A stretch of DNA of 64,000 nucleotides from Alphaproteobacteria bacterium PA4 (GCA_002256005.1 NKIQ01000010.1:1-64000), one strand, 5' to 3'. Counted from the first letter of the stretch, positions 1 through 9,438 are shown. Notes: a model not told the origin generated them from the letters alone. Made by a program: numbers and translations.

Positions 1-34
1 GACAACAGCTGATTGGATATTGCGCGGGCGGGGT

Positions 35-478
35 TTACCCGCCCGCCGCAAACCGCGCTGCCTCCGCGCTCGCGAGTTCGTCGCAGCGTTCGTTTTCGGG
101 GTGGCCTGAGTGGCCTTTCACCCATTCCCACGAAACCTTGTGCGGCCGCGCTGCATCGAGCAGTTCGCGCCACAGGTCCTCGTTGATGACCGGCTTCTTG
201 GCCGCAGTCATCCAGCCCTTTTTCTGCCAGCCGAAAATCCACGTGGTCATGCCGTCGATGACGTAGCGGCTGTCGGTGTGGACGGTGACGGTGCAGGGCT
301 CCTTCAAGGCCGATAGCCCGCGCAGCACGGCGGTCATCTCCATCCGATTGTTGGTCGTCTGTTTCTCGCCGCCGACGAGCTCCTTCTCGTGCCCGCCGCT
401 GCGCAGGATCGCGGCCCAGCCCCCCGGGCCCGGATTGCCCTTGCACGCGCCGTCGGTGAAGATGTCGACCTGTCTCAT
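35..478 (-). CDS. rnhA: Ribonuclease HI
   Basis: Cytoplasmic endonuclease that cuts the RNA strand of RNA:DNA hybrids, removing primers and R-loops. The 147-residue product is the usual length for a bacterial RNase HI. It carries the opening motif [15 protein letters not shown], and the four catalytic carboxylates are visible as D9, E47, D69 and D133, with H123 in the KGHSGH loop. A longer open frame continues upstream, but homology begins at the Met at 478. The next gene upstream on the same strand ends at 508 and has a homoserine-kinase-like tail; thrB-rnhA is a common order in this group, so the neighbourhood is normal even though the upstream gene is not. TAA stop. Confidence 0.95.
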   Translation of the reverse strand: MRQVDIFTDGACKGNPGPGGWAAILRSGGHEKELVGGEKQTTNNRMEMTAVLRGLSALKEPCTVTVHTDSRYVIDGMTTWIFGWQKKGWMTAAKKPVINEDLWRELLDAARPHKVSWEWVKGHSGHPENERCDELASAEAARFAAGG

Positions 479-507
479 GGCCGCTCCCCTAGGGCGGGGA
501 GTGCCTG

Positions 508-1491
508 TCAGGCAAGCAGGCCGTCCCCATGCGCGTCGTAGAACGCCCAGCGCTGTGCGAACTGCATCGGGTCCTTGCGGGTGACGAGCGCGTCGTCGGG
601 GGTGTCGAGCCAGTCCTCGGCGCGGGAGGCCACGAAGCGTAGGCACGCCCCCTTGGCCACGTCTGCGAACAGTGCGCGCTCCGCCGCGTTCAGCCGCCGG
701 ACGTTCTGGTAGCCCCGGATCAGCGCCGCGCCGCAATCAGAGCGGTAGGCATTGGCGCTGTCGAAGCACCACGCCGCGTGGGTCACCGCGAGGTCGAGCA
801 CCATCGGCCCGGTGCAGGCGAAGTAGAAATCGATGAGCCCCGTCACCCGGTCGCCGAGCATCAGCACGTTATCGGGGAACAGGTCGGTGTGGGTCTGCGA
901 CTGCGGGAGCCCCGACAGGTCGAGCGCGGCGGCCGCGTCCCAATCGAACCAGGCGAGTTCATCCAGCTCGCCCGAGCCGGCGCCGGGATCGAGGCTGACC
1001 AGATGCGCCGCATCGACGGTGAAGAAGCGTGCATCGAAGCGGCGGGTGCGGCCCGGCGGGGTGATGGCGCGGGCGACGAAGCGCAGCGGCGCCAGATCGG
1101 GCAGATGACCGGTGGCCAGGAAGTCGCGCCATTCGCCGCTGCTGCGCGCCTGGCCGGGGCGGCCGACGATCAGGCCGGTCTCTTCAAAGGTCTCGCGGAT
1201 GGCGGTCAGCGCCAGCGCCCGCACCCGCGCCACCGGCCCGGTGCGGGCCAGCGCCGCCGCCGTATCGGCGTGGAGATCGGATGCCGCCGGGACCCGATAG
1301 TCGGACGGATGGATGCGCCCGCCCGGAAACACCCATTTGTCGGGCATGAAGGCATGGCCGCCCACCCGCCGCCCCATCAGCACGCGTGGCGCCGGCCCGT
1401 CCTGCCGGATGATCAGCAATGTGGCGGCGTCCCGGGGACGCAGCGACGTCCGAAGGGACAGGCGGGGCGGCGCGGCGGGGCTGTCTGTCAT
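508..1491 (-). CDS. NUDIX hydrolase fused in frame to the C-terminal part of homoserine kinase
   Basis: The 327-residue product is two unrelated pieces. Residues 1 to about 192 are a NUDIX hydrolase: DKWVFPGGR at 51-59, then after a long insert the box RETFEETGL at 99-107. Residues from about 195 to 327 match the C-terminal half of ThrB of the aminoglycoside-kinase fold: the Brenner-type loop HTDLFPDN (201-208, catalytic Asp and metal Asn kept), the IDF metal motif at 220-222, and the characteristic tail [15 protein letters not shown]. The ThrB N-lobe and ATP-binding region are absent, so homoserine kinase activity is unlikely. The gene lies directly upstream of rnhA, where thrB normally sits. 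The start is the Met at 1491 (MTDSPAAPP). The simplest reading is a deletion that joined two genes; an assembly error is the alternative. Confidence 0.75.
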   Translation of the reverse strand: MTDSPAAPPRLSLRTSLRPRDAATLLIIRQDGPAPRVLMGRRVGGHAFMPDKWVFPGGRIHPSDYRVPAASDLHADTAAALARTGPVARVRALALTAIRETFEETGLIVGRPGQARSSGEWRDFLATGHLPDLAPLRFVARAITPPGRTRRFDARFFTVDAAHLVSLDPGAGSGELDELAWFDWDAAAALDLSGLPQSQTHTDLFPDNVLMLGDRVTGLIDFYFACTGPMVLDLAVTHAAWCFDSANAYRSDCGAALIRGYQNVRRLNAAERALFADVAKGACLRFVASRAEDWLDTPDDALVTRKDPMQFAQRWAFYDAHGDGLLA

Positions 1492-1738
1492 GCCGCCACC
1501 ATGGACCACGACGGGTTCGGGTTCAAAGCTGCGAATAGTGTCGGACCGGCCGCGTTCGGGCCGGTGTCGGGACTCCGGCGGCGGCGCGCGGGCCGAATTT
1601 GAATCTGATTGCAAGGACTTGGCACCGCCGACGGACTCGCGCCGGAATCCCCGAAAACTGTCGGTAGATTTTACACTCCCGAAAATCGCGGAATCGCCAC
1701 CTCATGATTTTTCAATGACTTAAGTCGACAAAGCCAGT

Positions 1739-1754
1739 TGGCACGCCATTTGCA
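1739..1754 (+). promoter_or_regulatory. Sigma-54 promoter of the PEPxxWA-CTERM gene
   Basis: TGGCAC (1739-1744), five bases, then TTGCA (1750-1754): an essentially perfect -24/-12 element. Transcription would start near 1765, giving a 5' leader of about 70 bases before the ATG at 1834. Sigma-54 control of PEP-CTERM genes through the PrsK/PrsR two-component system is known in other proteobacteria. The activator gene is not in this window. Confidence 0.8.
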
Positions 1755-1833
1755 TAACATCTGGCGAGGGGCCCCCGAGGCTCTGAACGGAATGACCGCC
1801 CTCCCAAGGGCAAGTTTAAACGGAGAGACCAAA

Positions 1834-2649
1834 ATGCGCCTTCTCACGATCGCCTCGCTCGCAGCCGCCGCCCTGGTTTCGGCCGCCCCGGCTTCGGCCG
1901 TTGTCACCACCTTTGCTGACTTCAGCAACATCGGTAATGCTGCCAACGTTCGCTGGGTCATCAGCGCCAACAACTCCGGCGGCAACTTCAGCAAGAACGC
2001 GACGTTCTACTCGACCGCCACCGGCACCGCCAACATCGCCGGCGCACGCAGGGTCAACTTCAACTTCAGCCAGCCCGCTCTCGCCGGTGTTGCCAGCGGC
2101 CTGCAGGCGATGTTCACCCTGAACGGCACCGTGACCAACACGCAGGCCGTGGTGAATGGCACCGTCATCACCCAGAACAACATCTCGGGCACCTTCTCGT
2201 TCATCCAGGCCGTCGGTTCCAGCTTCACCGTCGGTGGTCAGACCTTCGGCGCTGGTGTCAACCTGCTGAGCGGCAGCTTCACGCAGTCCTCGATCAGCGG
2301 TCAGCGCAACGGTACCTCGGCCGGTTGGTCGGCTTCGACCCTTGGCGGTTCGGCCATCACGTATACCTCGGATGTGCTCGGCTTCGTCCCCGGCTCGAAC
2401 TATGACCTGGCCTGGAGCCTGGCCTCGGTCGCCCCGCTGCTGAACGCCACCAACGCTGCCAACCAGATCACCGGCACCCCGAACAAGGCGCTGCGCACCT
2501 TCCGCGCCGTCGTCGGTGGCCAGTTCTCGTCGGATCCGGCGCCGATCACCCCGGCGATCCCTGAGCCGGCCATCTGGGCCCAGCTCATCATCGGTTTCTC
2601 GATGGTCGGCTTCGCCTCGCGCCGCCGCAAGGTCAGCGTCGCCGCCTAA
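1834..2649 (+). CDS. PEPxxWA-CTERM sorting domain protein
   Basis: Exported protein of 271 residues. It has a cleavable signal peptide (basic start, hydrophobic run, cleavage after APASA near residue 19), a Ser/Thr/Asn/Gly-rich body with no recognised catalytic motif, and a C-terminal exosortase signal: PEPAIWA, then a hydrophobic helix, then an arginine cluster (SRRRK). The PEPxxWA variant is typical of Sphingomonadales. The C-terminal signal should be cut by an exosortase (EpsH/XrtA class) during export. GGAGA lies about 8 bases before the ATG at 1834; a longer in-frame start upstream would fall inside the leader. The promoter is sigma-54 type and a strong terminator follows, so this is a single-gene unit. 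The surface function is unknown. Confidence 0.85.
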   Translation: MRLLTIASLAAAALVSAAPASAVVTTFADFSNIGNAANVRWVISANNSGGNFSKNATFYSTATGTANIAGARRVNFNFSQPALAGVASGLQAMFTLNGTVTNTQAVVNGTVITQNNISGTFSFIQAVGSSFTVGGQTFGAGVNLLSGSFTQSSISGQRNGTSAGWSASTLGGSAITYTSDVLGFVPGSNYDLAWSLASVAPLLNATNAANQITGTPNKALRTFRAVVGGQFSSDPAPITPAIPEPAIWAQLIIGFSMVGFASRRRKVSVAA

Positions 2650-2668
2650 GGCGAACGCCGCAAACAAC

Positions 2669-2701
2669 AAGGCCCGCTGGAGACATCCAGCGGGCCTTTT
2701 T
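2669..2701 (+). terminator. Rho-independent terminator of the PEPxxWA-CTERM gene
   Basis: Stem AAGGCCCGCTGG / CCAGCGGGCCTT with a six-base loop, followed by a run of T residues. It lies 20 bases after the stop codon and is one of the clearest intrinsic terminators in the window. Confidence 0.9.
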
Positions 2702-3251
2702 GTGTCTGTGAAACATCGTCTGGCCGGGCACGCCACGCAGCACGGGCCAGCGATGCCGTGACCATCCGGCGCTTCGACAGCGGCCGAGCAACATGCGCGC
2801 TTGTCTCGCGTTATCTGTCACAAGGACGCTACGGCCCATGACGGTCCGGGCGCTCAGTCTGGCCGACGACCGCTCGGCGTCCCAGCCAGACATGGCGGGG
2901 GCTAGCGCCGTCGCCATCAGGAACAACAGCGCCTGGCCCTGGGGCGTATCGTTTAAGGTTTGAGAGGCCTCCGGCGGCTGGGGCCGCAGGCCCCAGACCC
3001 CATTTCGCCTGGATCTGGCTTGAAACGTCATCCGTGGTGGAAGGCGACAACCAACAGATGGGGTCTGGGGCCAAGGCCCCAGCCGCCGGAGGCTCTGCTT
3101 TCCTCGCGATCAGCCTTCGACCAGCCGTCAACCGCCATGGACGCGGCGCGCAACGACCGGGCGCCGGGTTCCGCATCCGTCCGGGGTCAGCGCCGGACGA
3201 CGGCGCCACCATCGGCCGGGGCGACGGACCCCGGCCGACAGCGCTTCACGA
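2702..3251. other. Intergenic region carrying repeat copy A
   Basis: No gene is supported here. Several frames stay open because of high GC, but none shows a start with a ribosome site or recognisable protein sequence. The only structure seen is the palindromic element at 2967-3093, between the converging PEPxxWA-CTERM and old-yellow-enzyme genes. Confidence 0.6.
2967..3093. repeat. Palindromic intergenic element, copy A
   Basis: Left arm GCCTCCGGCGGCTGGGGCC continues to CCCCAT at 3003. The right arm (3058-3093) is its inverted copy. Each arm holds its own short hairpin (TGGGGCC / GGCCCCA). The spacer of about 54 bases resembles, in the reverse direction, the spacers of copies F and H. Lies between convergent genes. 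Confidence 0.9.
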
Positions 3252-4355
3252 TCAGACCAGGCTGCCCAGTGCCGAGCGATCGAACGGCGTCAGCGCGTCC
3301 ATCCGGCCATCGCGCACCTTCAGCGCCCAATCGGGATCGACGATCAGGGCGCGGCCGACGCCGACCAGGTCGAATTCATCGCGTTCCAGCCGCTCCAGCA
3401 GATTCTCGATGCCTGCCGGGGTGGAGGCTTCGCCGGCGAAACCGGCGATGAACTCTCCGGACAGGCCGACGCTGCCGACGGTGATGGTCGGGACGTTGAG
3501 CAGCTTCTTCGTCCAGCCGGCGAAGTTGAGCCCGTCATCGCCGTCCAGTTCCGGAAACTCCGGTTCCCAGAACCGCCGCTGCGAGCAGTGCAGCACATCG
3601 GCACCGGCATCGACCAGCGGCCCCAGCCATTCGACCAGCTGGTCCGGCGTCGTCGCGATGCGGAAGCCATAGTCCTGCTGCTTCCACTGCGACACGCGGA
3701 TGATCACCGGATAGTCCGGGCCGACCTCGGCGCGCACCGCCTTCAATATATCGGCGGCAAAGCGCCCGCGCTCGGCAATGCTCCGCCCGCCATAGCGGTC
3801 GCCGCGTTCGTTGGTGCCTTCCCAGAAGAACTGGTCGATCAGATAGCCATGGGCGCCGTGCAGCTCGACGGCGTCGAAGCCCAGGCGTTTGGCATCGCCG
3901 GCGGCGCGGGCAAAGGCGGCAATGGCGTCGGCGACATCGGCATCCGACATGGCGTTGCCGAACGGCTTGCCCGGCTTGAACAGGCCGGACGGGCTTTCCT
4001 GCGGTGGCGGATTGGGGTTGGCGTGGTTGCGCGCGGCGCCGACATGCCACAGCTGCGGCGCGATCAGGCCGCCGCCGGCATGGGTTTCGCGCACCACCTC
4101 GGCCCAGCCGGCCAGCGCTGCATCGCCGAAGAAATGCGGCACATTGGGGTCATTCGTCGAACCGGTGCGCTCGACGCCGGTGCCTTCGGTGACGATCAGG
4201 CCGACACCGCCCTCGGCGCGGCGGCGATAGTAAGCTGCGACATTGGCGCCGGGCACGCCATCGGGCGAAAAGCTGCGCGTCATCGGCGCCATGACGATGC
4301 GATTGGGCAACGTCAGGCCCTTCAGGGTGAAGGGACGAAACAGGGCGTCGTGCAT
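3252..4355 (-). CDS. Old yellow enzyme family NADH:flavin oxidoreductase
   Basis: FMN-dependent ene-reductase of the OYE / 12-oxophytodienoate reductase-like family, which reduces activated C=C bonds with NAD(P)H; the physiological substrate cannot be told from sequence. The 367-residue product has the family opening LPNRIVMAPMTRS, the FMN/substrate segment VELHGAHGYLIDQF followed by NERGDRYGG, and the phosphate-binding end GVGRALIVDPDWALKVRDG. The start at 4355 is the first Met and fits the family N terminus (LFRPFTLKGLTLPNR). It is divergent from the MATE gene about 180 bases away and convergent with the PEPxxWA-CTERM gene across repeat copy A. Complete, with no oddities. Confidence 0.88.
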   Translation of the reverse strand: MHDALFRPFTLKGLTLPNRIVMAPMTRSFSPDGVPGANVAAYYRRRAEGGVGLIVTEGTGVERTGSTNDPNVPHFFGDAALAGWAEVVRETHAGGGLIAPQLWHVGAARNHANPNPPPQESPSGLFKPGKPFGNAMSDADVADAIAAFARAAGDAKRLGFDAVELHGAHGYLIDQFFWEGTNERGDRYGGRSIAERGRFAADILKAVRAEVGPDYPVIIRVSQWKQQDYGFRIATTPDQLVEWLGPLVDAGADVLHCSQRRFWEPEFPELDGDDGLNFAGWTKKLLNVPTITVGSVGLSGEFIAGFAGEASTPAGIENLLERLERDEFDLVGVGRALIVDPDWALKVRDGRMDALTPFDRSALGSLV

Positions 4356-4533
4356 CGCGGATATGACCTTTGTTGATGGCGCTGCTACCGCTATCGCCCG
4401 CCCGTGCCATTCGCAAGTGGCGAGACTGACAGCCCGCCCATCGCCGTCGGTTGAAGAATCGCCGTGCTTCGGCTATGCGCATGCGCCGGTCGCCGCCCAT
4501 CCTGCCATCATCGATTCATCGAAAGCCCTCGTC

Positions 4534-5883
4534 ATGTCCCGGGCCGACCCCGCTCCCCTGTCTGATTCCCGTCCCGGCCTGCGGCCGCTGTTGACGCTCG
4601 CCATCCCGGTCATCGGCTCGCGGCTCGGCATCATGGCGATGGGCCTTGTCGATACCATCATCGTCGGCCGCCATTCGGCGACGGAGCTGGGCTATCAGGC
4701 GCTGGGCTGGGCGCCGACCGCAGTGGTGCTGACCACGTCGATCGGCCTGTTGTCCGGCGTGCAGGTGTTGACCAGCCAGGCCATCGGCGATGGTCGCCGG
4801 GACGAAACCGGCGCCATCCTGCGCCGCGGACTCGCCTATGCGCTGTGGGTCAGCCTGACCGCGGCCACGCTGCTGTTCGTGCTCGGCGGCCCGGTCATGC
4901 ACCATCTCGGCCTTGCGCCCGATCTCGCCGATGGCGCAACGCCGGTGCTGCAACTGCTGGCGCTGTCGCTGGTGCCGATCCTGATCGGCGATGCCGGCAT
5001 GTTCTGGCTGGAAGCGCACGGCCGCGCCCTGCCCGGCACCATCGCCATCTGGGCGTCGAACGCCGTCAATCTGGCGCTGAACCTGTGGCTGGTGCCCGGC
5101 GACAGCGGCTTTGCCACCGCCGGCGCCGTCGCCAGCGCCTGGGCGACCTTCCTGTCGCGGCTGTTCTTCCTCGCCATCGTCTTCCTGCTCATCGCGCGCT
5201 GGCGCGAGGCGCGGGCGCTGGGCGTGTTCACGCCGGCCCCGGTCGACAAGGCGGCCAGCGCCGAAATGCGCCGCATCGGCTATGGCGCCTCGATCAGCTA
5301 TTTCACCGAAACCCTGGCCTTTGCCAGCATGTCGATCATCGCCGGCTGGATCGGCGCCGCGGCGGTGGCCAGCTGGGCGATCGTGCTCAATGTCGCGGCG
5401 CTGATCTTCATGGTGCCGCTCGGCCTGTCGACCGCCACCGGCGTGCTCGTCGGCCGCGCCTATGGTGGCGGCGACCGGGCCGGCGTGCGGCTGGCGGCGC
5501 GACTGGGCTTCGGCCTCACCGTCGCGCTGACGCTCGCCATCTGCGTCGGCGTCGCGCTCGGCCGCCACCAGATCGCCGCGGCCTATACACATGATGCCGG
5601 CGTGCAGGCGATCACCGCAGCGGCGCTGCTGCTGTCCTGCCTGTTCTTCGTCGCCGATGGCCTGCAAGTCGTCGGCGCCCAGTCGCTGCGCGCCCAGTCC
5701 GACGTCTGGGTGCCCAGCGCCACGCACTTCGCCAGCTATCTGCTGGTGATGATGCCGCTGGGCTACGCCTTCGCCATCGCACTCGGCCTCGGCGTCAACG
5801 GCCTCGTCTGGGCGGTGATCCTCGCCAGCCTGATGTCGGCGAGCCTGTTGTGGGGGCGCTTCGTCTGGCTGGTCCGGCGGTAG
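4534..5883 (+). CDS. MATE family multidrug efflux transporter
   Basis: Inner-membrane cation/drug antiporter of the MatE (NorM/DinF) family, 449 residues, with about twelve hydrophobic segments arranged as two MatE repeats. The first repeat opens LLTLAIPVIGSRLGIMAMGLVDTIIVG, and a polar loop near the middle separates the halves. An in-frame extension to 4243 exists, but it overlaps the divergent OYE gene and is not membrane-like, so the Met at 4534 (MSRADPAPL) is preferred. The substrate is unknown. It converges on ccmB across repeat copy B. Confidence 0.85.
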   Translation: MSRADPAPLSDSRPGLRPLLTLAIPVIGSRLGIMAMGLVDTIIVGRHSATELGYQALGWAPTAVVLTTSIGLLSGVQVLTSQAIGDGRRDETGAILRRGLAYALWVSLTAATLLFVLGGPVMHHLGLAPDLADGATPVLQLLALSLVPILIGDAGMFWLEAHGRALPGTIAIWASNAVNLALNLWLVPGDSGFATAGAVASAWATFLSRLFFLAIVFLLIARWREARALGVFTPAPVDKAASAEMRRIGYGASISYFTETLAFASMSIIAGWIGAAAVASWAIVLNVAALIFMVPLGLSTATGVLVGRAYGGGDRAGVRLAARLGFGLTVALTLAICVGVALGRHQIAAAYTHDAGVQAITAAALLLSCLFFVADGLQVVGAQSLRAQSDVWVPSATHFASYLLVMMPLGYAFAIALGLGVNGLVWAVILASLMSASLLWGRFVWLVRR

Positions 5884-5889
5884 GATATT

Positions 5890-6003
5890 GCCTCCGGCGG
5901 CTGGGGCCGTAGGCCCCAGACCCCGATAGTCGGGGCGGCTCTCGATACCCGGGTCCGTTCCAACGACTGGGGTCTGGGGCCTGCGGCCCCAGCCGCCGGA
6001 GGC
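5890..6003. repeat. Palindromic intergenic element, copy B
   Basis: Left arm 5890-5926, inverted right arm about 5966-6003; the outermost arm sequences match exactly. The arms slightly diverge at their inner ends (CCCCGA and ACTGGGG in place of CCCCAT and ATGGGG). It fills nearly all of the gap between the convergent MATE and ccmB genes. Confidence 0.9.
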
Positions 6004-6007
6004 AAAC

Positions 6008-6634
6008 CTAATCCTGCCGCAACGCCGCCGCCGCCGCGAATGGTGCCACTGCCAACGCCACCAGGCTTGCCGCGGCCAGCAGTTTCAGCGCGCCGGGGGC
6101 GGTGGCGCCGACGCCGAAGATCAGCACGGGCAGCGCCAATGGCAGGATGATCAGGCCGGCGAGGGCGCCGCCGCCGCGCAGCGTGGCGGTGAGGGCGGCG
6201 GCGACGACGGCGAGCGCGGCGAGGGCCGGCGTGCCGAGCAGCAGGGCGAGGGCCAGCGGCCAGAAGATGGCGCTGTCCATGCCGAGCAGCACGGCGGCGA
6301 TGGGCAGGGCGGTGAGCAGTGGCAGGGCGAAGGCCAGCCAGTGCGCAAGGATGCGCGCTGCCATCACCAGTTCCAGCGCGATGCCGCGCGCGGCGAGCTG
6401 GTCGATGGTGCCATCGGCGACATCGGGGGCGACGAGGGTGTCGACGGGCAGCAGCGCCGCGAGCAGCGCCGCCACCCAGACGACGCCGGGGGCGATGCGG
6501 GCGAGCAGCCGCGCATCGGGGCCCACAGCGAAAGGAAACAGTGCCGCGACCAGCACGAAGAACATCACCGGCATCCACAGCGCCGGGGAGCGCGCCAGCA
6601 GGCCGAGATCGCGGCGGATGAGCAGCAGGATCAT
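6008..6634 (-). CDS. ccmB: Haem exporter membrane subunit CcmB
   Basis: Membrane subunit of the CcmAB ABC transporter of System I cytochrome c maturation, which powers release of holo-CcmE. The 208-residue product has about six hydrophobic segments, opening MILLLIRRDLGLLARSPA and containing VDTLVAPDVADGTIDQL, both CcmB-like. The start overlaps the ccmA stop as ATGA at 6631-6634, so the two are translationally coupled. The other ccm genes in the window (ccmI-H-G-F) are 29 kb away, and ccmC, ccmD and ccmE are not present. Confidence 0.88.
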   Translation of the reverse strand: MILLLIRRDLGLLARSPALWMPVMFFVLVAALFPFAVGPDARLLARIAPGVVWVAALLAALLPVDTLVAPDVADGTIDQLAARGIALELVMAARILAHWLAFALPLLTALPIAAVLLGMDSAIFWPLALALLLGTPALAALAVVAAALTATLRGGGALAGLIILPLALPVLIFGVGATAPGALKLLAAASLVALAVAPFAAAAALRQD

Positions 6635-7206
6635 GCCAGCCGCACCCGGCCGGGGCCCGCGAGGCCGATATCGCCATGCACGGCGGCAATGACCATGCCG
6701 CCGCTGGCGCGATGCGCAGCCATGGCGCCGGCGAGCAGGGTGACGGAGGCGGTATCGAGCCCGGCGGTCGGTTCGTCGAGCAGCCAGAGCGGCGCGCCGC
6801 TGGCCATGACGCGGGCCAGGCCGGCGCGGCGGCGCTGGCCGCTCGACAGGTGCCGGCACGGCACATCGCCGAGATCGGCGAGCTGCATCGCCGCCAGTGC
6901 CGCCGGCAGCCGCGCCAGGCCATCGTCCAGCCGTGCCCAATGCGTCAGCTCGGCGCCCAGCCGCATCCCCGGCTTCAGCGCCCAGTCATGGCCCAGGAAC
7001 CCGCGGGCGCCGCCGCCATCGATGCGGCCGGCGGCGGGCCGCAACAGCCCGGCGAGCATGCGCAACAGGCTCGACTTGCCGCTGCCGTTCGGCCCTTCCA
7101 GTTGCAGCGCGCCGCCGGGGTCGACACGGAACGACAGGCCTTCGAACAGCAGCCGGTCGCCGCGCTGGCAGGCGAGATCGGTGACGATGAGGGGATCGGG
7201 CGACAC
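6631..7206 (-). CDS. ccmA: Haem exporter ATP-binding subunit CcmA
   Basis: ATPase of the CcmAB complex. Walker A is GPNGSGKSS, the ABC signature is LSSGQRRRAGLAR, and Walker B is LWLLDEPTAGLD; the H-loop His is in AAVHGD. No ATG is available near the conserved start (IVTDLACQRGDRLLFEGLSF). The best candidates are GTG at 7206 (191 residues, chosen by family alignment) or GTG at 7215. The frame remains open far upstream, but that part runs antisense through yciB and is not real. Divergent from yciB. Confidence 0.85.
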   Translation of the reverse strand: MSPDPLIVTDLACQRGDRLLFEGLSFRVDPGGALQLEGPNGSGKSSLLRMLAGLLRPAAGRIDGGGARGFLGHDWALKPGMRLGAELTHWARLDDGLARLPAALAAMQLADLGDVPCRHLSSGQRRRAGLARVMASGAPLWLLDEPTAGLDTASVTLLAGAMAAHRASGGMVIAAVHGDIGLAGPGRVRLA

Positions 7207-7302
7207 GCGCGGCACGCTAGAGGCTGACGGACATTTCCGAAAGAGGCCGCAACGCCGCTTCAATTCCCAATCCCGGCAAAAGCGTCTAAGGGGGCGGCCC
7301 TG

Positions 7303-7869
7303 ATGACTGCACCGCGTCCGCCCCTGCCCACCGCCCTCAAGCTGGCGCTCGATTTCGGGCCGCTGCTGGTGTTCTTCGTCGCCAACAAGTTCGGCGATGT
7401 CTTTGCCGCCACTGGCGCCTTCATGGCGGCGACGGTCGTGGCCATGGCGGTGTCGTGGTGGAAGACGCGGCACATCCCGGCGATGCTGATCTTCACCGGC
7501 CTGATCGTTCTGGTCTTTGGCGGGCTGACGCTGTGGCTGCACGACGAAAGCTTCATCAAGATCAAACCGACGCTGATCTATGGCAGTTTCGCCGCTATCC
7601 TGCTGTTCGGCATGGCCACCGGCCGGTCGTATCTGAAGCTGGTGCTCGGCGAGGCGCTGCCGGCGCTCGACGATGCCGGCTGGCGCAAGCTGACCCGCAA
7701 CTGGGCGCTGTTCTTCATCGCGCTGATGGGCGCCAATGAGGTGGCGCGGCAGCTGCTGACCACCGACCAATGGGTGAATTTCAAGGTCTGGGGCGTCACC
7801 ATCGCGACGATGGTCTTTGCGGTTGCCCAGGCGCCGCTGCTGGCGCGGCACGGGGTGAAGCTGGACTGA
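7303..7869 (+). CDS. yciB: Inner-membrane septation protein YciB / IspZ
   Basis: Integral membrane protein of the YciB (intracellular septation protein A) family, linked to cell-envelope synthesis and division. It has 188 residues and five hydrophobic helices. Family landmarks include LALDFGPLLVFFVANKFG at the start, KIKPTLIYGSFAAILLFG in the middle and NWALFFIALMGANEVAR near the end. ATG at 7303, divergent from ccmA. It converges on pspF, with a large perfect inverted repeat between them. Confidence 0.88.
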   Translation: MTAPRPPLPTALKLALDFGPLLVFFVANKFGDVFAATGAFMAATVVAMAVSWWKTRHIPAMLIFTGLIVLVFGGLTLWLHDESFIKIKPTLIYGSFAAILLFGMATGRSYLKLVLGEALPALDDAGWRKLTRNWALFFIALMGANEVARQLLTTDQWVNFKVWGVTIATMVFAVAQAPLLARHGVKLD

Positions 7870-7880
7870 GGGGCCGGCCC

Positions 7881-8010
7881 CTCCCTCCCCCTTGCGGGGA
7901 GGGCGACTCACCGAAGGTGAGCGGGGTGGGGGTGGCGCCTTTGGTGGCAACAGCCGGCAACCCCCACCCCGCTCGCTTCGCGAGTCGCCCTCCCCGCAAG
8001 GGGGAGGGAG
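7881..8010. repeat. Large inverted repeat between yciB and pspF (second palindrome class)
   Basis: Perfect 29-base arms at 7881-7909 and 7982-8010 (outer end CTCCCTCCCCCTTGCGGGGA), with a second inverted pair inside (GCGGGGTGGGGGT and its complement). The composition differs from the GCCTCCGGCGGC family. It sits between convergent genes and could form a bidirectional 3'-end structure. Confidence 0.88.
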
Positions 8011-8020
8011 TTGGTTCGGC

Positions 8021-9070
<1,050 letters not shown>

Positions 9071-9114
9071 TCCCGCAAGTTAGTGCGATTTCCCAACATT
9101 CAGCAAGGGTTCAT

Positions 9115-9127
9115 GGGAAAAATTCCC
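9115..9127. promoter_or_regulatory. Candidate PspF upstream activating site
   Basis: Perfect inverted repeat GGGAA-AAA-TTCCC, centred about 60 bases upstream of the -24 element at 9181. The position suits a PspF enhancer; the assignment is inference from symmetry and placement. Confidence 0.45.
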
Positions 9128-9180
9128 GTGCTCGACAGGTGGAGCAAGCAATATCAATGAGTTGCGACTGCCGACCCACT

Positions 9181-9197
9181 TGGCACGCTCCATGCAA
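9181..9197 (+). promoter_or_regulatory. Sigma-54 promoter of the psp operon
   Basis: TGGCAC at 9181-9186, five bases, then ATGCA (consensus TTGCA): a good -24/-12 element facing the psp genes, with pspF divergent. Transcription would start near 9207, about 60 bases before the small leader gene. Confidence 0.8.
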
Positions 9198-9264
9198 TAC
9201 TGTTGGCATGAGCCGCCAGCGAAGGCGCAGACGGCCAGACAGATAGACAAACAGGAGACTTCAG

Positions 9265-9426
9265 ATGACCAATTTCTTCAATTCCGCCGCCCTGGTTCGC
9301 AACGTTGTGGGCATGTTCGCCGCCCTGCTGATCGGTGGCACGATGATGGCGGTGGCCGCCGGCCCGGCCGCCATGGCTTCGGGCGTGAATTATGCCCAGA
9401 CTTCGGATATCGTCCGCGTTGCCTGA
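9265..9426 (+). CDS. Small membrane protein leading the psp operon
   Basis: A 53-residue ORF, the first gene after the sigma-54 promoter. AGGAG lies about 8 bases before the ATG at 9265. The product has a short polar start, a hydrophobic Gly/Ala/Met-rich helix (about residues 14-38) and a polar tail ending DIVRVA. It could be a single-pass small stress protein or an exported peptide with a signal-like helix (AMASG could be a cleavage site). I do not recognise the family. Its ribosome site and place in the operon make it likely to be translated. Confidence 0.6.
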   Translation: MTNFFNSAALVRNVVGMFAALLIGGTMMAVAAGPAAMASGVNYAQTSDIVRVA

Positions 9427-9438
9427 CACGCCGACGAT

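Noticed and set aside
508-905. A complete thrB upstream of rnhA
   Set aside because: Only the C-terminal half of ThrB is present; the N-lobe is replaced by a NUDIX domain in the same frame.
1816-2736. A 306-codon frame opposite the PEPxxWA-CTERM gene
   Set aside because: The plus-strand gene has promoter, signal peptide, sorting signal and terminator; the opposite frame has none.
2967-3093. Short peptides such as GVWGLRPQPPEA recurring in many open frames
   Set aside because: These are translations of the palindromic repeat arms, not a protein family.
4243-4533. N-terminal extension of the MATE protein
   Set aside because: It overlaps the divergent OYE gene, is polar, and does not resemble any MATE N terminus.
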